Assembly (NCBI RefSeq): GCF_900119365.1
Contig: NZ_FPJO01000007.1
Span: 62,001 to 126,000 of the forward strand
Direction of reading: 5' to 3'
Length of the DNA: 64,000 nucleotides
Source of the DNA: Streptomyces atratus
GTDB lineage: Bacteria; Actinomycetota; Actinomycetes; Streptomycetales; Streptomycetaceae
The translations under genes and the position numbers were made by a program. The first letter of the stretch is position 1. Each line of letters starts with the position of its first letter. Of this stretch, positions 1 through 9,550 are shown piece after piece. The notes under the pieces were generated by a model. It had not been told where the DNA came from, did no database searches, and saw nothing but the letters and a program-made list of their open reading frames with translations.

Positions 1-2
1 AG

Positions 3-713
3 ATGTCCGGGCTCTTCCCGAGGCCTCGCGCCGTCGTCGCGCCGGGGGCCGTGCATGTGCCCGAGTGGCTGCCGCAGGAGCGGCAGCGGGAGTTGGTGGC
101 GGCCTGCCGGGAGTGGGCGCGCGGGCCCGTGCCGCTGCGGCACACGGCCCTGCCGGGCGGCGGGGTGATGTCCGTACAGACGGTCTGTGTGGGATGGCAC
201 TGGCAGCCGTACCGCTATTCGCGCACGGCCGACGACGTGAACGGTGCGCGGGTGGCAGACTTCCCCGGCTGGCTGGCGGAGTTGGGGCGCGAGGCGCTGG
301 CGGCGGCGTACGGGGACGAGAGCCCGGTACGGACGTACGCGCCGGACACCGCGCTCGTCAACTTCTACGACGGGGCGGCGCGGATGGGCATGCACCAGGA
401 CAAGGAGGAGCGGTCCGGTGCTCCGGTGGTGTCGCTCAGCATCGGCGACACCTGCGTCTTCCGCTTCGGCAACACGGAGAACCGCGGAAGGCCCTATACG
501 GACGTGGAGTTGGCCTCCGGCGATCTGTTCGTCTTCGGCGGGCCGTCACGTTTCGCGTTCCACGGCGTGCCGAAGGTCTTCCCCGGGACCGCCGATCCCG
601 CATCGGGGATGAGCCGCGGCCGGCTCAATGTGACCCTGCGCGAGACCGGGCTGAGCACCTTCGGCAGCGGGCTTCAGCGGCGTTCGCGGGAGTTCCCGAA
701 CAGCAGCCGGTAG
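3..713 (+). CDS. alkB: AlkB-like Fe(II)/2-oxoglutarate dioxygenase
   Basis: A 236 aa protein of the AlkB family, which oxidatively removes alkyl groups from damaged nucleic acid bases. The iron triad is visible as H131-x-D133 and H187 (in FAFHGV), and the C-terminal R-x-N-x-T-x-R signature that binds 2-oxoglutarate and substrate is R207-N209-T211-R213. The length fits the bacterial family. The ATG lies two bases from the window edge, so an upstream start cannot be excluded. Its last 40 bp overlap the 3' end of the convergent GlsB-like gene. Assignment to the family is firm; the exact substrate is not. Confidence 0.9.
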   Translation: MSGLFPRPRAVVAPGAVHVPEWLPQERQRELVAACREWARGPVPLRHTALPGGGVMSVQTVCVGWHWQPYRYSRTADDVNGARVADFPGWLAELGREALAAAYGDESPVRTYAPDTALVNFYDGAARMGMHQDKEERSGAPVVSLSIGDTCVFRFGNTENRGRPYTDVELASGDLFVFGGPSRFAFHGVPKVFPGTADPASGMSRGRLNVTLRETGLSTFGSGLQRRSREFPNSSR

Positions 714-946
714 GCGATCAGCAGGACCAGAGAACCACCGATGGCGGCGACCCAAGTGGCCATGTCGAAGAAGTCGTTGGAAATGGGGCGGTCCAGGAAG
801 CGCGACGATATCCAGCCGCCGAGGAAGGCGCCGACGATCCCGATGAGGGTGGTGCCGACCAGGCCACCCGGGTCGCGGCCCGGGAGCAGGACCTTGGCGA
901 TGACTCCGGCCACCAGTCCGAGAATGATCCATCCGATAATGCTCAT
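674..946 (-). CDS. GlsB/YeaQ/YmgE family stress-response membrane protein
   Basis: A small (90 aa) three-helix membrane protein with the glycine-rich pattern of the GlsB/YeaQ/YmgE (transglycosylase-associated) family: IIGWIILGLVAGVIAKVLLPG, then GGLVGTTLIGIVGAFLGGW, then a C-terminal hydrophobic helix. Family members are induced by envelope or general stress, but the biochemical role is unknown. I chose the ATG giving MSIIGW because family members begin there; an in-frame start 21 bp upstream would add seven residues. The gene is convergent with the alkB-like gene and overlaps its end by 40 bp. Confidence 0.85.
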   Translation of the reverse strand: MSIIGWIILGLVAGVIAKVLLPGRDPGGLVGTTLIGIVGAFLGGWISSRFLDRPISNDFFDMATWVAAIGGSLVLLIAYRLLFGNSRERR

Positions 947-1262
947 GCGTGCGAACCTACCCGTCACTCGTTCCTGGAATCCAAGACGTTCCTGCCCGTG
1001 ACGTGGTTGCGCGCGGCGTCCCCGGGGGGCCTGGGGGCCTCGGGGGGGGTGGTCCTCCCGGTGCGGGGGGTCTTCCCGGCGGCTACGGGCAACTGCTCGG
1101 TGCCGTTCCTGCGTTCATGGTGAATGACGGCACGGACGTCGGGCGTGGCCGGCGGGACGGTCACTCCACGGGCTCGCTCCGGTTACTCCTGTCCGTGACC
1201 TGGGCTGATACTGACCATGCAGGGCGACGACGACGGGCAACACCCCCGGAAGGCGAGTGACC
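947..1262. other. Intergenic region with G-rich tract
   Basis: This 316 bp gap separates the divergent GlsB-like and YccF genes. No reading frame in it has recognisable homology. It holds four G-runs of 5-8 bases between 1024 and 1070 (a possible G-quadruplex on the plus strand) and a weak plus-strand promoter candidate, TTACTC (about 1182) and GATACT (about 1206) 18 bp apart. A Shine-Dalgarno-like GGAAGG lies about 8 bp before the YccF ATG. Confidence 0.5.
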
Positions 1263-1664
1263 ATGAAGCTCATACAGCTGATCCTGAACATCCTGTGGGT
1301 GGTGTTCTGCGGGTTCTGGATGGCCCTCGGCTACCTCGTCGCCGCGATCATCTGCTTCGTGCTGATCGTGACGATTCCGTTCGGCATCGCGTCCCTGAGG
1401 ATCGCCGGTTACGTGCTGTGGCCGTTCGGGCGGACGACGGTGGAACGGCCCGACGCGGGTGCGCCGTCCTGCGTCGGGAATGTGATCTGGCTCGTCTTCG
1501 CCGGGTGGTGGCTGGCGCTGGGGCACCTGATCACCAGCATCCCGCTGTTCGTGTCGATCATCGGTATCCCCTTCGGCTGGGCGAACCTGAAGATGATCCC
1601 GATCTCGCTGATGCCGCTGGGCCGCGAGGTGGTTCCGAGCGACGAGGCCTTCGGCGCCCGCTGA
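1263..1664 (+). CDS. YccF domain membrane protein
   Basis: A 133 aa inner-membrane protein made of two copies of the YccF domain, each with a hydrophobic helix pair ending in an IPFG motif (TIPFGIASLRIAGYVLWPFG and GIPFGWANLKMIPISLMPLG). The function of the family is not established. The ATG at 1263 is preferred over a GTG six bases upstream because GGAAGG is spaced 8 bp from it and the family begins MKLIQLILNILW. The gene is followed by a perfect hairpin terminator shared with convergent htpX. Confidence 0.88.
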   Translation: MKLIQLILNILWVVFCGFWMALGYLVAAIICFVLIVTIPFGIASLRIAGYVLWPFGRTTVERPDAGAPSCVGNVIWLVFAGWWLALGHLITSIPLFVSIIGIPFGWANLKMIPISLMPLGREVVPSDEAFGAR

Positions 1665-1670
1665 ACGACG

Positions 1671-1705
1671 CGAGCGGCCCCGGACGAGGAGTCCGGGGCC
1701 GCTCG
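1671..1705. terminator. Bidirectional hairpin terminator between yccF-like gene and htpX
   Basis: Perfect 15-bp arms CGAGCGGCCCCGGAC / GTCCGGGGCCGCTCG with a 5 nt loop lie between two convergent genes. No U-tract follows, as is common in high-GC actinomycetes. Confidence 0.85.
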
Positions 1706-1726
1706 TACGAGCCTGGGCGGGGGTCT

Positions 1727-2590
1727 TCAGGGGCGGGGGCCCGCCATCTGCTCCAGCCGGGCGATGCGCTCCGCCATGGGCGGGTGCGTCGAGAACAGTT
1801 TGGACACGCCCTGGCCGGGGCGGAACGGGTTCGCGATCATCATGTGGCTCGCGGTCTCGATCCTCGGCTCCGGGGGGAGCGGGAGCTGTTTCGTTCCCGC
1901 GTCGAGCTTGCGCAGGGCACTGGCCAGGGCCAGCGGGTCGCCGGTCAGCTGGGCGCCGGAAGCGTCCGCCTCGTACTCCCGGGAGCGGCTGACGGCCAGC
2001 TGGATGACGGAGGCCGCGACCGGGCCGAGGATCATGATCAGGAGCATCCCGAGGATTCCTGGGCCGTCGTCGTCGTTGGACCGGCCCACCGGGATCAGCC
2101 ACGCGAAATTGACCAGGAACATGACGACGGAGGCGAGCGCTCCGGCGACGGACGAGATCAGGATGTCCCGGTTGTAGACATGGCTCAGCTCGTGTCCCAG
2201 GACGCCGCGCAGCTCCCGCTCGTCCAGGATCTGCAGGATGCCCTCGGTGCAGCAGACCGCGGCGTTGCGCGGGTTGCGGCCGGTGGCGAAGGCGTTGGGT
2301 GCCTGCGTCGGGGAGATGTAGAGCCGGGGCATGGGCTGGCGGGCGGCGGTGGAGAGCTCGCGGACCATGCGGTAGAGCTGTGGTGCCTCGAACTCGCTGA
2401 CGGGGCGGGCCCGCATGGCTCTGAGCGCCAGCTTGTCGCTGTTCCAGTACGCGTAGGCGTTGGTGCCGACGGCTACGAGGAGCGCGACGATCAGGCCCGT
2501 ACGTCCGAAAAAGCTTCCGATGACGATGATGAGTGCGGACAGGCCCCCGAGGAGTACGGCGGTTCTCAGCCCGTTGTGCCGGCGGTGCAC
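1727..2590 (-). CDS. htpX: HtpX-family M48 zinc metalloprotease
   Basis: A 287 aa membrane-bound zinc metalloprotease of the HtpX family, involved in quality control of membrane proteins. The catalytic HExxH motif is H133-E134-L-S-H137, and the third zinc ligand is the Glu in [11 protein letters not shown] near residue 209. Two hydrophobic helices precede the catalytic domain (about residues 10-45) and two follow HExxH. The GTG start is supported by GGAGGG six bases upstream. No CIRCE or HAIR-type operator is visible in the 215 bp upstream, only a small CTCCACT/AGTGGAG hairpin at 2638-2656. Confidence 0.93.
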   Translation of the reverse strand: MHRRHNGLRTAVLLGGLSALIIVIGSFFGRTGLIVALLVAVGTNAYAYWNSDKLALRAMRARPVSEFEAPQLYRMVRELSTAARQPMPRLYISPTQAPNAFATGRNPRNAAVCCTEGILQILDERELRGVLGHELSHVYNRDILISSVAGALASVVMFLVNFAWLIPVGRSNDDDGPGILGMLLIMILGPVAASVIQLAVSRSREYEADASGAQLTGDPLALASALRKLDAGTKQLPLPPEPRIETASHMMIANPFRPGQGVSKLFSTHPPMAERIARLEQMAGPRP

Positions 2591-2805
2591 GGTACGCCCT
2601 CCAAGTGGTGCGGCAGGGGAACCCTTTGCTTGGTGGTCTCCACTCCCTCAGTGGAGCCTCCCGTACGGGTCAACGCCAGGCGAGAAGAGCTAGTTCCCTT
2701 GTGCGTGCCGCCGCAGGACCGGCCTGTCCGGCACTTGCGTGCCGGATCAGGCTCTGGGCCGTACGGGTCAGTGGCCGTGCGCGTACCGGTCCGGTCTCCG
2801 GTGGC

Positions 2806-3261
2806 TCAGCGCTGGGTGGGGAGGCCGACGACCTCGAGGGCCTCGGGGTCCGGCTTGATCTCGCTGGTGCAGTGGGCGCAGCGGGAGGCGATGGCCGGGA
2901 TCTCGGTGTAGCAGCGGGGACAGTCGCGCACGGCGGCCTTGATGTCGACCTTCTCCGCCTTGGCGAAACGGTTCTGGACCTTCGCCATGGGAACCACGAC
3001 GCCGAAGTAGAGGACGGCGGCGGTGATCAGGAACGCGATGGCGGCGGCGAGGAACTTCCCGTACGGGAAGATGGCGCCCTCGACCGAGAACTGCGCCGAG
3101 CTGAAGTCGCCGACCGATCCGGTCGCGAGGCCGATCAGCGGGGTGATGAAGGCCGTGCTGAAGCCGGTGACGACTGCGGTGAACGCCGCTCCGACGGCCA
3201 GTCCGATGGCCATGGAGATGACGTTTCCGCGCAGGATGAAGTCCTTGAACCCGTTCAGCAC
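2806..3261 (-). CDS. mscL: Large-conductance mechanosensitive channel MscL with C-terminal Cys-pair tail
   Basis: A 151 aa MscL, the pentameric channel that releases solutes on hypo-osmotic shock. It begins VLNGFKDFILRGNVISMAIG, the usual N-terminal amphipathic helix and TM1 pore region, followed by TM2 (about residues 68-92). After the cytoplasmic helix there are two CxxC pairs (CPRC and CAHC, about residues 113-131), a zinc-ribbon-like tail absent from the E. coli protein. The GTG start matches the family's first residues and has GAGGAG about 11 bp upstream; a much longer open frame continues upstream without homology. Confidence 0.9.
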   Translation of the reverse strand: MLNGFKDFILRGNVISMAIGLAVGAAFTAVVTGFSTAFITPLIGLATGSVGDFSSAQFSVEGAIFPYGKFLAAAIAFLITAAVLYFGVVVPMAKVQNRFAKAEKVDIKAAVRDCPRCYTEIPAIASRCAHCTSEIKPDPEALEVVGLPTQR

Positions 3262-3355
3262 TGCTCTTGCTCCTCTGGAATGCGTACGTGTGGGGGGTGT
3301 GCGGGCAAGACCATGCCCTGTACGTACCGTTCCGGGCAAACCGATCTTCGGTATG

Positions 3356-4981
3356 TCAGAAGAGATTGACGGCGGCGAACCTGAGGACTGTCTGCGGGGC
3401 GCCCGAGAGCACCACGCCGGCCGCGGCGGTGAGCGCGATCGCGACGGTGAGGGAGGCCGGGGCTCCGTGCCCGGTGGGGGCGCGTACGGCACCGTCCGCC
3501 GGGGTCTCTTCGCGGGCCGCCGCCGGGGTTTCCTCCGAGGCCTTCTCCGGGGCGCGGAAGAGCGTCGCGGTCCACTGGAGGTAGTAGTAGAGCGCGATCA
3601 CGACGTTGACGGCCATGACGACGGCGAGCCAGCCGAGTCCGGCGTCGACGGCTGCGGAGAAGACCGTGACCTTGGCGAAGAGGCCGATGATGCCGGGCGG
3701 CAGGCCGGCCAGGCAGAGCAGGAAGAAGGCCATCGCCAGGGCGGCGAGCGGGCGGGTGGCGTACAGGCCGCGGTAGTCGGTGATCCGGTTGCCGGGGCTG
3801 GTGCGGGCGACCAGGGCGGCGACCGCGAAGGCCCCGAGGTTCACGACGGCGTACATGAGGGCGTACGCGACGGTGGAGCCGATGTGCTCGTCGCTGGAGT
3901 ACGCGGCGGACGCGATCGGCACCAGGAGGTAGCCGGCCTGGGCGACGGACGACCAGGCGAGCAGGCGCACCGCGCTGCGGGCCCGGCCGGCGTTCTGGCG
4001 CAGGGCGGCGACGTTGCCGATCGTCATGGTGAGCGCGGCGAGGACGGCGAGGGCCGGTCCCCAGACGTCGGCGTACGCCGGGAAGGCGATCACGGTGACG
4101 AGGATGAGGCCGGAGAAACCGACCGCCTTGCCGACGACCGAGAGGTAGGCGGCGATCGGCAGGGGGGCGCCGACGTAGGTGTCGGGGACCCAGAAGTGGA
4201 AGGGCGCGGCGGCCGTCTTGAACGCGAAGCCGACCAGGGTGAGGGCGACGCCCGCCTTGGCGAGGGTGTCGAGCTGACCGGGTACGTCGTCCAGCCGTGC
4301 GGCGATCTCGGTGAGGTGCAGGGTGCCGGTGGTCGCGTACACGAAGCTGACGCCGAGCAGCATGACGGCGGTCGCGACGACGGAGGAGAGGAAGAACTTC
4401 AGGGCGGCCTCGGAGGACCGCCGGTCGCCGCGCTTGATGCCGACGAGCGCGAAGGCGGGCAGCGAGGCGACTTCGAGGGCGACGACGAGGGTGGCGAGGT
4501 CGCGGGCGGCGGGCAGCAGCGCGGCGCCGGACGCGGAGGACAGCAGCAGGAACCAGAACTCGCCGGCGGGGAGCCTGCGGGTGTCGCCGAGCGACAGCAG
4601 CGCGGTGAGCAGGGCGCCGCCGAGCACGAGGGCCTGGATGACCAGGGCGAAGTGGTCGGCGGTGTAGCTGCAGGCGCCTGCGGAGCCGGGTCCGGTGGCG
4701 GCCCCGTCGATGCAGAAGGTGGAGCGGTTGCCGTCGCGCAGCGGGACGAGGAGGGCCAGGGCGGCGACGAGCCCGGCGATGGCCAGCGCGCCGAGGAGCG
4801 GCTTGCGCCGCTCGGGCAGGAAGAGGTCGGTGACCAGGACGATCAGGGCCATGGCCGCGACGACGACCGGGGGCGCGATCGCGAGCCAGTCGACGGACTG
4901 GATGAGGCTGGTGGTGCTCTCGGCCGCGGTGGTGACGAGGTCCGGGGCGGCGGCGCCCGCGGTGACGACGGCTGGGGTCAC
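3356..4981 (-). CDS. nuoN: NADH-quinone oxidoreductase subunit N (partial second complex)
   Basis: A 541 aa, about 14-helix antiporter-like subunit of a complex I membrane arm, homologous to NuoN. Characteristic segments are FKTAAAPFHFWVPDTYVGAP and the LPPGIIGLFAKVTVFSAAVD helix with the conserved lysine. The GTG start overlaps the nuoM stop (GTGA), so translation is coupled. It is the last gene of the ten-gene nuo2 operon. No clear hairpin follows before mscL, 94 bp downstream. It differs substantially from the nuoN at 48.9-50.5 kb, so it is an old paralogue rather than a recent copy. Confidence 0.93.
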   Translation of the reverse strand: MTPAVVTAGAAAPDLVTTAAESTTSLIQSVDWLAIAPPVVVAAMALIVLVTDLFLPERRKPLLGALAIAGLVAALALLVPLRDGNRSTFCIDGAATGPGSAGACSYTADHFALVIQALVLGGALLTALLSLGDTRRLPAGEFWFLLLSSASGAALLPAARDLATLVVALEVASLPAFALVGIKRGDRRSSEAALKFFLSSVVATAVMLLGVSFVYATTGTLHLTEIAARLDDVPGQLDTLAKAGVALTLVGFAFKTAAAPFHFWVPDTYVGAPLPIAAYLSVVGKAVGFSGLILVTVIAFPAYADVWGPALAVLAALTMTIGNVAALRQNAGRARSAVRLLAWSSVAQAGYLLVPIASAAYSSDEHIGSTVAYALMYAVVNLGAFAVAALVARTSPGNRITDYRGLYATRPLAALAMAFFLLCLAGLPPGIIGLFAKVTVFSAAVDAGLGWLAVVMAVNVVIALYYYLQWTATLFRAPEKASEETPAAAREETPADGAVRAPTGHGAPASLTVAIALTAAAGVVLSGAPQTVLRFAAVNLF

Positions 4982-6549
4982 GACTTGCCTCCTGCGAGGA
5001 GCTTCTGCACGGCCGGGTCGGTGAGGCCGAGGAGGACGGCGGGCCACAGACCGGCGAGGACGGTGAGCGCGACGAGCGGGGTCCAGGCGGCGAACTCGTA
5101 CGTCTGGACGTCGGCGAGCTGCGGCTCCTCGCGCTTCTCGCCCATGCAGACCCGGCGTACGACCATGAGCATGTACGCGGCGGTGAGCAGGGTGCCGAAC
5201 GCGGCGATCGACATGAAGGTGAGGAAGGCGGGCCGGCTGAGGCCGTCGGCGGGGTCGAAGGAGCCGAACAGGGCGAGCATCTCGCCCCAGAATCCGGCGA
5301 GGCCCGGCAGGCCCAGGGAGGCGACGGCGGCGAAGGCGAGGAGGCCGCCGAGGCGGGGGGCCCGGCCGTAGAGCGCGGCTCCGGTGGCCCCGGAGAGGGT
5401 GTCGAGGTCGGCGGTGCCGTACCGGTCCTTGACCGCTCCGACCAGGAAGAACAGCAGGCCGGTGATGAGGCCGTGGGCGATGTTGGCGAAGAGCGCGCCG
5501 TTGACTCCGGTGGGGGTCATGCTCGCGATGCCGAGGAGCACGAAGCCCATGTGCCCGACGGAGGAGTACGCGATCAGGCGCTTGAGGTCGCCCTTGGAGC
5601 CGGGGCGGACCAGCGCCAGGCAGGCCAGTGATCCGTAGATGATGCCGACGACCGCGAAAGCGGCGAGGTAGGGCGCGAAGGTGTGCATCCCGTCGGGGGT
5701 GATGGGGAGAAGAATGCGGACGAATCCGTACGTGCCCATCTTCAGCAGGACGCCCGCGAGGAGCACCGAGCCGACGGTCGGGGCCGCGGTGTGGGCGTCC
5801 GGCAGCCAGCTGTGCAGCGGCCACATCGGGGTTTTCACGGCGAGCCCGATGCCGATCGCCAGAACGGCGATGACCTGCACGGACGTGGTGAGCCCACGGC
5901 CGTTGTCAGTGGCGAGTGCCACCATGTCGAAGGTGCCGCTCTTCAGTCCGACGAGGAGCAGGCCCAGCAGCATGACGACCGAGCCGAGCAGTGTGTAGAG
6001 GATGAATTTCCAGGCGGCGGCCTGCCTCTGCGCGCCGCCCCAGCGGGCGATGAGGAAGTACATCGGGATGAGCACCATCTCGAACGCCAGGAAGAACAGC
6101 AGCAGGTCGAGGACGGCGAAGGTCGCGAGGGTGCCGGACTCCAGGACGAGCAGGAGAGCGACGAAGGCCTTCGGGGAGGGGCCCGCGGGCAGCTTGAAGT
6201 AGCTGTAGAGCGCGCAGAGGAAGGTCAGCAGCGCGGTCAGTACGAGAAGGGGGAGCGAGATGCCGTCGATGCCGAGATGGATGCGGACGTCGAGCGCCGG
6301 GATCCAGCTGATGTCGGTGGTGGCCTGCATCTTCGACGGGTGGTCGTGGTCGAAGCCTGCGGCGAGGACGATCGCGGCGACGAGGACCGCGCCGGTCACG
6401 GTCACGCCGTGGCGGAGCACGGCCTGGTCGGGGCCGGATCCCTTCAGTCCGGGCGGGGCCGGCAGAAGAGCGGCCACGGCGCCGACGAGCGGGATGACGA
6501 CGATGAACGCGAGAAGGAACTGCATCACGGATTCACTGATATCGATCAC
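4978..6549 (-). CDS. nuoM: NADH-quinone oxidoreductase subunit M (partial second complex)
   Basis: A 523 aa proton-pumping subunit of the complex I membrane arm. Family marks include LAFEMVLIPMYFLIARWGG (with the essential Glu of TM5), AVKTPMWPLHSWLPDAHTAAP and the SSVGHMGFVLLG helix. The GTG at 6549 begins 3 bp after the nuoL stop. An ATG 24 bp downstream is an alternative start; neither has a clear ribosome binding site, consistent with translational coupling. Its last four bases overlap nuoN. Confidence 0.93.
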   Translation of the reverse strand: MIDISESVMQFLLAFIVVIPLVGAVAALLPAPPGLKGSGPDQAVLRHGVTVTGAVLVAAIVLAAGFDHDHPSKMQATTDISWIPALDVRIHLGIDGISLPLLVLTALLTFLCALYSYFKLPAGPSPKAFVALLLVLESGTLATFAVLDLLLFFLAFEMVLIPMYFLIARWGGAQRQAAAWKFILYTLLGSVVMLLGLLLVGLKSGTFDMVALATDNGRGLTTSVQVIAVLAIGIGLAVKTPMWPLHSWLPDAHTAAPTVGSVLLAGVLLKMGTYGFVRILLPITPDGMHTFAPYLAAFAVVGIIYGSLACLALVRPGSKGDLKRLIAYSSVGHMGFVLLGIASMTPTGVNGALFANIAHGLITGLLFFLVGAVKDRYGTADLDTLSGATGAALYGRAPRLGGLLAFAAVASLGLPGLAGFWGEMLALFGSFDPADGLSRPAFLTFMSIAAFGTLLTAAYMLMVVRRVCMGEKREEPQLADVQTYEFAAWTPLVALTVLAGLWPAVLLGLTDPAVQKLLAGGKS

Positions 6550-6552
6550 GGC

Positions 6553-8598
6553 TCACGACCCGGCGTTGACGTTGGCGAAGACGACGGCGGCGATCGCCAG
6601 GACCAGCGAACCGGCGAGCAGTGCGCTGAGGTAGGTCTGCACGTTGCCGGTCTGGGCGCGGCGGACGGCGGTGCCGAGCCCGCGTGCGACGGCTCCGGAG
6701 CCGCGTACGTAGGTGTCGACGACCTCGCGGTCCAGGAAGCGGACGAGGCTCGCCGCGGCCTGGACGGGGCGGACGAACAGCGCCGTGTACAGGGCGTCGA
6801 GGTGGAAGCCGGCGGCTGCGTGGTGGTGGAGCGGGCCGAGCAGCAGGCGGCCCGGGTCGGCCGGGTCGGGGGCGTCCCCGTCGGCTCCGTAGGCGGCGGT
6901 GTGTGCCGTCATGGCCTGGGCCTCGATGAGGGCGGGTTCGGCGTCGGGGTGGGCGACGACGGTGCCGACGGTGGTGCGGGCGGCGAGCGCCGAGGTGTGG
7001 CGCCAGGCGCCGTAGGTGACGAGGCCGCCGATGAGGCCGACGCCCGTGGAGAGGACGGCGGTGGTCACGGTCGGGGTGAGGCCGTGTCCGTCGAACCAGT
7101 CGGTGATCGCACCGACGGTCAGCCCGAAGGCGATGGTGGGGACGGCGAGGACCCAGAGGACGGCGGTCATCGCGACGGGCTGCCTGCCGTGGTCGGGGGC
7201 CTCGGCGCCGCGGCCCCGGAAGGCGAGGAGCCAGAGGCGGGTGGCGTAGGCGGCGGTGAGGACGGCGGCGAGCAGTCCGGCGACGAGTACGGTCCAGCCG
7301 GCGGCGGCCGGGGCGACGTGCCGGTCCCCGAGCGCGGTGTGCTCGGCGGCGACGAGGACGGCTTCCTTGGAGAAGAAGCCGGCGAACGGGGGGATGGCGG
7401 CGAGCGCGAGCAGGGCGACGGTCATCGTCCAGTAGGCGTCCGGGATGCGCTTCGTCAGGCCGCCCATACGGGACATGGCGGCCAGCGAGTTGGTCCCGGC
7501 GGCGTGGATGACGACGCCGGCCGCGAGGAAGAGGACGGCCTTGAACGCACCGTGGGAGAGGAGGTGGAAGACGGCGGCCCCCCGGTCGCCGACGGCCAGG
7601 GCACCGGCCATGTAGCCGAGCTGGCCGATCGTCGAGTAGGCGAGGACCCGCTTGATGTCGTCCTGGGCGAGGGCGGCGAGTCCCGAACCGATCATCGTGA
7701 TCGCCGCCATGACGGCGAGTACGACGAGGGCCGCGCCGGACTGGGCGAAGACGGGGAGGAGCCGGGCCACGAAGTAGATGCCGGCGGCGACCATCGTCGC
7801 GGCGTGGATGAGCGCGGAGACGGGGGTGGGGCCGGCCATCGCGTCGGGCAGCCAGGTGTGCAGGGGGAACTGCGCGGACTTTCCGGCGACGCCCGCGAGG
7901 AGCAGCAGGGCGATGAGGGTGGGGTGGTCCAGGCCACCGTTGGCGACGGCGGCCAGGATGCCGGTGATGCGGAAGGTGCCGGTGTCGGCGGCGAGCGCGA
8001 ACAGACCGATCAGGAAGGGGACGTCGCCGAGCTTGGTGACCAGGAAGGCCTTGAGGGAGGCGGCGCGGGCTTCGGGCGTCTCCCAGTAGTGGCCGACGAG
8101 GAAGTACGAGCAGATGCCCATGATCTCCCAGCCGACCAGCAGCACCATCAGGTCGCCCGAGTAGACGACGAGCAGCATCGCGGAGGTGAAGAGGGAGACG
8201 AGGGCCGCGTACGAGGGGTAGCGGGGGTCGTCGCGCAGATAGGCGGTCGAGTAGATCTGCACACAGCTCGCGACGAGCCCGACCAGGACGGCGACGAGGA
8301 CCGCGAAGCCGTCGAGGTGCAGGGCGAGGTCGATCGGGACCGAGCCGGTGGGGGTGAGCTGGGTCGCGGCGTCGATGGCCCGGCCGCCGCCCTGGCGTGC
8401 GGCGACGACGGCCGCGAGGACGGTGGCTAGGAGGGTGGGCAGTACGGCGAGGGGCCGCACGAAGCCGGGGGCGAAGAGAAGCGCGCGAAGCCCCGTCTCG
8501 GGGCGGTGGCGGGAGACGGGCGGGCAGAGCAGGAGACCGGCCGCGGCGCCCAGGAAAGGAAGGAGGGGGACGAGGACGGCGAGGGTCGTGGTGGTCAC
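6553..8598 (-). CDS. nuoL: NADH-quinone oxidoreductase subunit L (partial second complex)
   Basis: A 681 aa NuoL homologue, the largest antiporter-like subunit. The core is recognisable from [38 protein letters not shown] and the [20 protein letters not shown] segment. It is longer than the 631 aa NuoL of the complete operon, mainly at the N-terminus and in loops. The C-terminal region (about residues 560-681) should form the lateral helix that runs along the membrane arm. The GTG start overlaps the nuoK stop. Confidence 0.93.
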   Translation of the reverse strand: MTTTTLAVLVPLLPFLGAAAGLLLCPPVSRHRPETGLRALLFAPGFVRPLAVLPTLLATVLAAVVAARQGGGRAIDAATQLTPTGSVPIDLALHLDGFAVLVAVLVGLVASCVQIYSTAYLRDDPRYPSYAALVSLFTSAMLLVVYSGDLMVLLVGWEIMGICSYFLVGHYWETPEARAASLKAFLVTKLGDVPFLIGLFALAADTGTFRITGILAAVANGGLDHPTLIALLLLAGVAGKSAQFPLHTWLPDAMAGPTPVSALIHAATMVAAGIYFVARLLPVFAQSGAALVVLAVMAAITMIGSGLAALAQDDIKRVLAYSTIGQLGYMAGALAVGDRGAAVFHLLSHGAFKAVLFLAAGVVIHAAGTNSLAAMSRMGGLTKRIPDAYWTMTVALLALAAIPPFAGFFSKEAVLVAAEHTALGDRHVAPAAAGWTVLVAGLLAAVLTAAYATRLWLLAFRGRGAEAPDHGRQPVAMTAVLWVLAVPTIAFGLTVGAITDWFDGHGLTPTVTTAVLSTGVGLIGGLVTYGAWRHTSALAARTTVGTVVAHPDAEPALIEAQAMTAHTAAYGADGDAPDPADPGRLLLGPLHHHAAAGFHLDALYTALFVRPVQAAASLVRFLDREVVDTYVRGSGAVARGLGTAVRRAQTGNVQTYLSALLAGSLVLAIAAVVFANVNAGS

Positions 8599-8996
8599 GC
8601 GGTGGCCTCTGCCTTCTTTGCCTTCCCTGCCGCAGCAGTGGCCTGGTCTTCGGTGCCGGACTCGTCGTCCGGCAGGGCTTCGGCGGCGTCGGTCTCGGCG
8701 GTGTCGCGGAGGCGGTCGACGTCCGAGCTGCCGCGGTTGCGGTACACGGCGAGGACGATCGCCAGGCCGATGCCGATCTCCGCCGCCGAGATGGCGATGG
8801 TGAAGAGGGTGAGGGCCTGGCCGGCGTGCAGGGTGTCGCGGAGCCAGACATCGAAGGCGACCAGGTTGAGGTTGACGGCGTTGAGCATCAGCTCGACGGA
8901 CATCAGGACCAGGATCGCGTTGCGACGGGCGAGCACTCCGTACAGCCCGGTGCAGAAGAGGAGGGCGGCGAGCACGGCGGGATAGGCGAGGTGCAT
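8595..8996 (-). CDS. nuoK: NADH-quinone oxidoreductase subunit K (partial second complex)
   Basis: A 133 aa NuoK homologue with three transmembrane helices. It has the conserved acidic segments [20 protein letters not shown] (Glu in TM2) and [15 protein letters not shown] (Glu in TM3), which are essential for proton translocation. It carries about 35 extra C-terminal residues (charged, Ala/Glu-rich) compared with the 99 aa NuoK of the main operon. The ATG overlaps the nuoJ stop by one base (TGATG) and the gene's end overlaps nuoL. Confidence 0.93.
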   Translation of the reverse strand: MHLAYPAVLAALLFCTGLYGVLARRNAILVLMSVELMLNAVNLNLVAFDVWLRDTLHAGQALTLFTIAISAAEIGIGLAIVLAVYRNRGSSDVDRLRDTAETDAAEALPDDESGTEDQATAAAGKAKKAEATA

Positions 8997-9550
8997 CAGC
9001 TCTGCTCCTTACCGCGCTTGCGGGACAGGACGATCGCGCCGACGAGGGCGGCGAGCAGCAGGACGGAGAGTGCTTCGAACGGCAGCACCCAGTGCCGGAA
9101 GAGGAAGGAGCCGGTCGCCTCGGTCGAGCCCTGGGCGGGTCCGTCCAGGTTGATCCAGGTGGTGCGGAAGGCGTCGACGACGACCCAGACGAGCGCGCCC
9201 GCGGAGGCGGCCGCCACGGCGAGGGCCGCCCAGCGGTTGCCCGAGTCGGCGTCCGGGGAACGGCCGATGGGGGCCTTGGTGAGCATCAGCCCGAAGAGCA
9301 GGAGGACGACCACGGAACCGACGTAGATCAGTACCTGCACCCAGGCGATGAACTCCGCGGTGAGCAGGAGGTACTCGACGGCGAGACCCCCGAGCGCCAC
9401 GACCAGCCAGAGCACGGCGTGCACCAGCTGCTTGGTCGTGACGGTGACGAGGGCCGCGCCGAGGGTGGCGATGCCGACGAGGACGAAGGCGATCTCGACG
9501 CCGGTCGGGGAGAGGAAGCCGGAGTGGGCCGCGGCAGCTGCGAGTGTCAC
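8996..9550 (-). CDS. nuoJ: NADH-quinone oxidoreductase subunit J (partial second complex)
   Basis: A 184 aa, five-helix NuoJ homologue. The segment [29 protein letters not shown] is the TM3 stretch containing the conserved pi-bulge region. It is about 90 residues shorter than NuoJ of the complete operon, which has a long hydrophilic C-terminus; this copy ends shortly after the last helix with SRKRGKEQS. The start overlaps the nuoI stop and the stop overlaps the nuoK start. Confidence 0.92.
   Translation of the reverse strand: MTLAAAAAHSGFLSPTGVEIAFVLVGIATLGAALVTVTTKQLVHAVLWLVVALGGLAVEYLLLTAEFIAWVQVLIYVGSVVVLLLFGLMLTKAPIGRSPDADSGNRWAALAVAAASAGALVWVVVDAFRTTWINLDGPAQGSTEATGSFLFRHWVLPFEALSVLLLAALVGAIVLSRKRGKEQS

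Noticed and set aside
2591..2805. Heat-shock operator (CIRCE/HAIR) upstream of htpX
   Set aside because: Only a 7-bp-arm hairpin CTCCACT/AGTGGAG is present; neither CIRCE nor HspR consensus fits.
3023..5371. A 782-residue plus-strand open frame opposite mscL/nuoN
   Set aside because: Same reason: antisense shadow of real genes with no recognisable domain and repetitive Gly/Asp/Arg composition.
5683..8430. A 915-residue open frame on the plus strand opposite nuoM/nuoL of the partial complex
   Set aside because: It is the antisense of highly conserved membrane-protein genes; its translation is low-complexity (Gly, Glu, Asp, Arg) and lacks any domain. Long antisense frames are routine at this GC content.
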